A DNA stretch of 64,000 bases from Bacteroidales bacterium (lineage in GTDB: Bacteria > Bacteroidota > Bacteroidia > Bacteroidales > UBA932), in contig VSOK01000002.1 of the NCBI GenBank assembly GCA_009774765.1, positions 1 to 64,000 of the forward strand. The letters run 5' to 3'. This document shows positions 60,116 through 64,000 of the stretch, one piece after another. A program made the position numbers and the translations under genes. The notes under the pieces are model-generated. The model saw only the letters and a program-made list of their open reading frames with translations. It searched no databases and was not told the DNA's origin. Positions within the stretch are counted from its first letter, which is position 1; every line of letters starts with the position of its first letter.

Positions 60116-63061
60116 TTAGAAAGTCAGATCCAGACCAAAAGTAAACTGGCGCGACATAGGGTATGACGCCTGATACATATTGGAAGAACCCTCCGGATCA
60201 AGACCGGAAAACCCTGTCACCGTAAACAGATTCTGTCCCTGTGCGTAAACCCTGATGCCTCTGAGGAAACCTGTCTTTTTCAACATATCCTGAGGAAGAG
60301 AATAGCTCAGAGTAAGATTCTTCAGACGAAGGAACGAAGCGTCTTCAAGAAGACGGCTGTCAAACTCGGTGTAGATACCGTGACGCGGTATGTCTGTAAT
60401 GTCACCTGGCTCCTTCCATCTGTCAAGCAGTCTGCGTGACTGGTTGTATGATATGAAACGTCCGTTTGATTCATCGAAGTAACGGTCATTGTTGATCATA
60501 TACCTTCCTGCAACCCAGCTGAACTGCGCAGAAAGGGAAATGCCTTTCCAGGACAATGCAGTACCGAAACCTCCAAGCCAAGGGGCGATTGACGACTTAC
60601 CTGTCAGAACCTTGTCGGAGTCGCGGAGTTCAGTGGTTATCTCCCCGTCCTTGGTCAGCCAGAGAGCATCTCCGTTCGCCGGGTTCACACCGAAATAGCG
60701 GTTGAGATAGAACTGTCCGAGACTTTGTCCGACCACAAGTTTAGTGCTTGTATTGCCTGGCTCGTATTCAGTTACACCATTATAGAGTTCAGTGATCCTG
60801 TTGTAGTTGTATCCGGCATTGGCATTGAATGTCCAGGTGAAGTCACGGAAAGACACGAGAGTAGCCGTAAGATTGATTTCCGCACCCAGGTTCCTCATTT
60901 TTCCGACATTGTCCCACATATAGCCATAACCGTTTGAGGTAGCATACGAAAGAGGGACCTCCATCAGCATATTTGTAGTCTCTTTATCATAAAGCTCAAG
61001 ATCTACATTGAGCCTGTTCCAGAAACCGAAGTGAAGACCGAGGTTTGTAATCCAGGTGGACTCCCACTCCAGTTCCTCATTGCCCGGCTGGACAGGAACG
61101 ACACCGGCATTGCCTACATAGTCCATACCTCCTCCCACAAGAGCAAGATGCTCATAATTCGGTATGGAAGAATTACCGGATGTACCGGTGCTCAGCGAAA
61201 CCTGTGCATTTGTCAGCCAGGATGAAGTATGCTGCATAAACTTCTCGTTCTTCAGATTCCACATAAGTCCGGCTGACCAGAAAGCGGCATACCTTCCGCT
61301 TGTTCCAAAGCGGGAAGAACCGTCGGTACGTGCTGACAATTCAAGGAAATAACGCGAGTCATAATTATATTCTCCCCTCGCGAAGAATGAAAGGAACGAA
61401 TAGTCCGCAGTGGATGTACTGCTCCAGGAAGTAGCCCTCGTACCTGTGGATATATCCGTCAGGAAGTCATTGTTCTGACCGGCAGTCGACACTCCGAAAC
61501 TTTCATAATGGTATGTGATACCCTCCTGTCCAACAAGGAAGTTGAACGAATGAATATCCTTTATGTCAAACTGATAACCTATCGTATTCGATATGTTCAA
61601 TGTCATACCGTCTGACGAACTCCTTGTAGCCCGTCCGTCTTCCTGGTTAGGGGCATAGCTCGGAAAAGACCGGCTGAACGCAGTATTGTGCGAGTAGTCA
61701 ACCGCAAACTGGGAGCGTATGGTAAGTCCCTTTATAGGTGTAGCCTCCGCAAAAAGCGTAGACATCAGTTTATATTTCTTATAGACACGAGGATTGTTTT
61801 CAAGCCACTCGAGAGGGTTCTGTCCCTGTCCTTTCCAAGATCCGTCACCGATAGACGCTATAGAACCGTCCTTTCTGTAAGGATCCCAGTAAGGAAGCAT
61901 AAAACGGGAAGCTGAAATCGGGGTGACAAGAGTATATTCACCTTCATCAGCCTGCTCTATGTTCTGGTAGCCGAGCATAGTATTGGTTCCCATCCTGAGC
62001 CACTTGGCCATCTGCTGCTCCAGATTGAAACGCATCGAATAGCGTTTGAATGTAGAACCTACAGCGATTCCGTCCTGATCATAATATCCTCCTGACACAT
62101 AGTAATTTGTCTTGTCCGTAGCTCCGGATACCCCGAGCTCGTAGCTCTGAAGGAAGGCGGCGTCATTGTAGACTACATCAAGCCAGTTGATATCTGTTTT
62201 TGAAAGAAGGTTGTAATCCTTACCGTCCGTAAGACCGATCTCCTTCTCATACTGGATACGCTCGGCAGTATTCATCTGGTCCCATTTGCCATAGGCAATG
62301 TCAGAGAAGCCAAGCTGCATACGGTAATTGATGAAAGGTCTGTCGGTCTGACGTCCTCTTTTTGTAGTGATCACAATTACTCCATTGGCCGCACGTGCTC
62401 CGTAGATTGAAGTCGACGATGCATCCCTCAACACTGTAAGAGATTCAATATCAGCAGGATTTATAGTATTGAAGTCAGAAGCTGAAATAGCCACTCCATC
62501 GAGGATATACAGCGGAGCCGTACCTGAATTGATAGAGTTCGTACCGCGGACAGTCATAGTGGCCGCTGCACTCGGTTCTCCTGAATTCGACAGCACCATA
62601 AGTCCCGGAACCTGTCCCTGCAGCGCCTGGTCAAAAGCTGCTGTAGGGGTGCTCTCTATCGCTGATGACTTAACAGTCGCGACAGAACCGGTAATGGTAC
62701 CTTTTTTCCTTACGCCGTATGCGATTACGACAACATCATCAAGACGGGTGTTCTCCGTCTGCAACGCCACATCAAATCTGACCTCGGAACTGCCTGACGG
62801 CACAATAAACTCTTCATCAATAAATCCGATGGAAGAGAAAACCAACTTTGTTCCAGGTGCAACATCTATGGTATAATCTCCGTCCAGTAAAGTAGATACT
62901 CCTACACCGGGTCCCGCTATGACAGTCACACCGATAAGGGGTGAATTGTCTTCAGCGGAAGTTACTATACCACTGACCTTTACCATCGTCTGGGCGAACG
63001 ATATGCCCCCCCCGAAGATGCAGATTAAAATACTGATAATTAATTTTTCTAATCTGTTCAT
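60116..63061 (-). CDS. SusC/RagA-family TonB-linked outer-membrane transporter (locus 2)
   Basis: This 981-residue transporter has a signal peptide ending at GISFAQ. A carboxypeptidase regulatory-like domain follows (about 28-108, KVSGIVTSAEDNSPLIGVTVIAGP), then the plug with 'SLTVLRDASSTSIYGARAANGVIVITTKRG' and a barrel ending FGLDLTF. It forms the pore of the second SusCD pair. The start is the ATG at 63061 (MNRLEKLI), just before the signal peptide; an upstream frame would cross the promoter. Neighbouring S8 protease and LRR lipoproteins suggest peptide import. Confidence 0.95.
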   Translation of the reverse strand: MNRLEKLIISILICIFGGGISFAQTMVKVSGIVTSAEDNSPLIGVTVIAGPGVGVSTLLDGDYTIDVAPGTKLVFSSIGFIDEEFIVPSGSSEVRFDVALQTENTRLDDVVVIAYGVRKKGTITGSVATVKSSAIESTPTAAFDQALQGQVPGLMVLSNSGEPSAAATMTVRGTNSINSGTAPLYILDGVAISASDFNTINPADIESLTVLRDASSTSIYGARAANGVIVITTKRGRQTDRPFINYRMQLGFSDIAYGKWDQMNTAERIQYEKEIGLTDGKDYNLLSKTDINWLDVVYNDAAFLQSYELGVSGATDKTNYYVSGGYYDQDGIAVGSTFKRYSMRFNLEQQMAKWLRMGTNTMLGYQNIEQADEGEYTLVTPISASRFMLPYWDPYRKDGSIASIGDGSWKGQGQNPLEWLENNPRVYKKYKLMSTLFAEATPIKGLTIRSQFAVDYSHNTAFSRSFPSYAPNQEDGRATRSSSDGMTLNISNTIGYQFDIKDIHSFNFLVGQEGITYHYESFGVSTAGQNNDFLTDISTGTRATSWSSTSTADYSFLSFFARGEYNYDSRYFLELSARTDGSSRFGTSGRYAAFWSAGLMWNLKNEKFMQHTSSWLTNAQVSLSTGTSGNSSIPNYEHLALVGGGMDYVGNAGVVPVQPGNEELEWESTWITNLGLHFGFWNRLNVDLELYDKETTNMLMEVPLSYATSNGYGYMWDNVGKMRNLGAEINLTATLVSFRDFTWTFNANAGYNYNRITELYNGVTEYEPGNTSTKLVVGQSLGQFYLNRYFGVNPANGDALWLTKDGEITTELRDSDKVLTGKSSIAPWLGGFGTALSWKGISLSAQFSWVAGRYMINNDRYFDESNGRFISYNQSRRLLDRWKEPGDITDIPRHGIYTEFDSRLLEDASFLRLKNLTLSYSLPQDMLKKTGFLRGIRVYAQGQNLFTVTGFSGLDPEGSSNMYQASYPMSRQFTFGLDLTF

Positions 63062-63086
63062 TGAAGAAATTTTACAAAAACGGGCG

Positions 63087-63117
63087 CAAATTTCAACAAA
63101 ATAAATCACAAAACCAA
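63087..63117 (-). promoter_or_regulatory. Promoter of SusCD locus 2
   Basis: The minus-strand GAAATTTG at 63094-63087 is one mismatch from TAnnTTTG, and TTG at 63117-63115 lies 20 bases upstream. The leader to the SusC ATG is about 20 bases. Confidence 0.5.
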
Positions 63118-63272
63118 AATATTTTCCGACACGAAAATAATGTCACACAGCACCATACAATGTCTTTTAACTCTCTGCACTTACACATTATAACAAATCG
63201 TCTGAAATTTCACCTCCCCATCCGGCGAAACAGCCTGACGCCGGTAACAAATATCAATCAAAGTGAAAAAAA

Positions 63273-63298
63273 GAGAACAAAAGAATTTTTTTGTTCTC
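63273..63298 (-). terminator. Terminator upstream of SusCD locus 2
   Basis: GAGAACAAAA (63273-63282) pairs perfectly with TTTTGTTCTC (63289-63298), with a 6-base loop, and is followed by seven T on the minus strand. It ends the partial gene to the right, 49 bases after its stop. A second small inverted repeat, CCGGCG/CGCCGG, lies at 63222-63244. Confidence 0.82.
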
Positions 63299-63346
63299 CC
63301 TAAAATTTTTTCCATATACGTATGTACCGGACCTCTGATATCACCG

Positions 63347-64000
63347 TCAATAATTATAAAAATCCTTATAATAAGCCTCAAGCACATAACCCGGCAGACC
63401 TTTCTCCTGATCACAATGTCTTACCATCCGATAAAAAGAGCCCTCGCTGTATCCTGTCCCTATATCTTTTCTACAGTATTCGTATGTGTCAGAATATTTT
63501 CCCTGGTTAAAAAAGCTGAATTCATACCATGAAATGACATCAATATTATTGCAGATGGCAGAATAGGACGAACGGTTGTCCAAAGCCACCGGAAGATAAA
63601 AGCTGGTGACGGAGTTTGCAGGGTTTTCGTGCACGGCAAGCCTTTCCGCCCTTTTGTAATAATTGTTGTAGACCTGCACTGCCGTCACATTTGACTGGGA
63701 CCAGAAATCAGCATATTTTCCGGAAGAGAATCTGCTCAAAGGCACATAGCTCATATACATCAATGAGGAAGAGCTGCCTGTAATACGAAGATCGACAGAG
63801 GCGATTATGCTCATATACAATATTATATCAAACGAATAATACCCGAAGTACACTCTGCCGGTATAAGGGTTGACGGCCTTTTTGCGTATCACATACGCCC
63901 CTGCCTCAAAGAAGTCATCCGACGGTGAAGGATCACGGAACGTAATGGTGCTGCCGCTTACGGACATCATATTGCAAGGTTCCCCTTCTTCAAAGCACAT
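63347..64000 (-). CDS. Unrecognised protein, C-terminal part
   Basis: At least 217 residues are visible and the frame reaches the right edge. The Met codon at the very edge may be internal. The sequence is rich in Tyr, Ser and Phe ('TGRVYFGYYSFDIILYMSIIASVDLRITGSSSSLMYMSYVPLSRFSSGKYADFWSQSN', 'CDQEKGLPGYVLEAYYKDFYNY'), and I recognise no domain or motif. It may be a secreted or surface protein given its neighbours. It has its own terminator, so it is separate from the SusCD operon. Confidence 0.6.
   Translation of the reverse strand: MCFEEGEPCNMMSVSGSTITFRDPSPSDDFFEAGAYVIRKKAVNPYTGRVYFGYYSFDIILYMSIIASVDLRITGSSSSLMYMSYVPLSRFSSGKYADFWSQSNVTAVQVYNNYYKRAERLAVHENPANSVTSFYLPVALDNRSSYSAICNNIDVISWYEFSFFNQGKYSDTYEYCRKDIGTGYSEGSFYRMVRHCDQEKGLPGYVLEAYYKDFYNY

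Noticed and set aside
1..64000. CRISPR array, tRNA or rRNA genes, prophage or conjugative genes
   Set aside because: Reading both strands by eye showed no regularly spaced repeats, no cloverleaf with a GTTCRA arm, and no phage or transfer genes. A tRNAscan run would be decisive for short RNAs.

Overview
The window is a chromosomal stretch from a member of the phylum Bacteroidetes, most likely order Bacteroidales. The evidence is two SusC/SusD outer-membrane nutrient importers, many secreted lipoproteins, Bacteroidetes-type promoters (-7 element TAnnTTTG with a TTG about 19-20 bases upstream), few Shine-Dalgarno sites, a DUF4290-FtsK-LolA operon, an AddAB-type nuclease pair, and BACON, DUF4984 and DUF5003-like proteins. 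The genus cannot be fixed from the sequence alone. I saw no phage, conjugative element, intact insertion sequence, CRISPR array, rRNA or tRNA.

Layout. 1-7.2 kb (minus): the start of a probable S9 peptidase, a RecD/Dda-like helicase, a TrkH potassium transporter, a sensor-like membrane protein, glnS and a porin. 7.4-8.3 kb (plus): yicC. 8.3-16 kb (minus): an outer-membrane beta-barrel protein, the two halves of a 5'-nucleotidase as separate genes, an ABC exporter and holA. 16.0-24.8 kb (plus): a small HsdR_N-like protein, then SusC, SusD, a metallopeptidase-like lipoprotein apparently without its zinc motif, and an intact secreted zinc metalloprotease. 25-29.5 kb (plus): housekeeping genes cca, xer, hpf, an RluA-type synthase and a lipase-like hydrolase. 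29.5-40.4 kb (minus): lolA, ftsK, DUF4290, addA, addB and rubrerythrin. 40.6-43.7 kb (plus): a metzincin-like protease fused to a beta-propeller-like half, followed by a free propeller paralogue. 44.3-46.2 kb (minus): dnaK. 46.5-47.2 kb (plus): a second RluA-type synthase. 47.2-63.1 kb (minus): a second SusC/SusD locus of nine genes with DUF4984- and DUF5003-like lipoproteins, two leucine-rich-repeat lipoproteins, a subtilisin-like protease, a DUF1573 protein and a small lipoprotein.

How the genes work together. Both SusCD loci carry secreted proteases and no glycoside hydrolase, so both are better read as protein or peptide scavenging loci than as polysaccharide loci. This is an inference; peptide-importing SusCD/RagAB systems are known in the phylum.

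The most unusual signal is a roughly 65-base structured element present in four copies (12573-12638, 46408-46467, 55249-55313, 60051-60115). Each copy is oriented with the gene that follows it. Three fill gaps inside operons right behind a stop codon. The copies differ in sequence but keep the same fold through compensatory changes in the stems, which argues for a structured RNA or a structured intergenic repeat. I do not recognise it.
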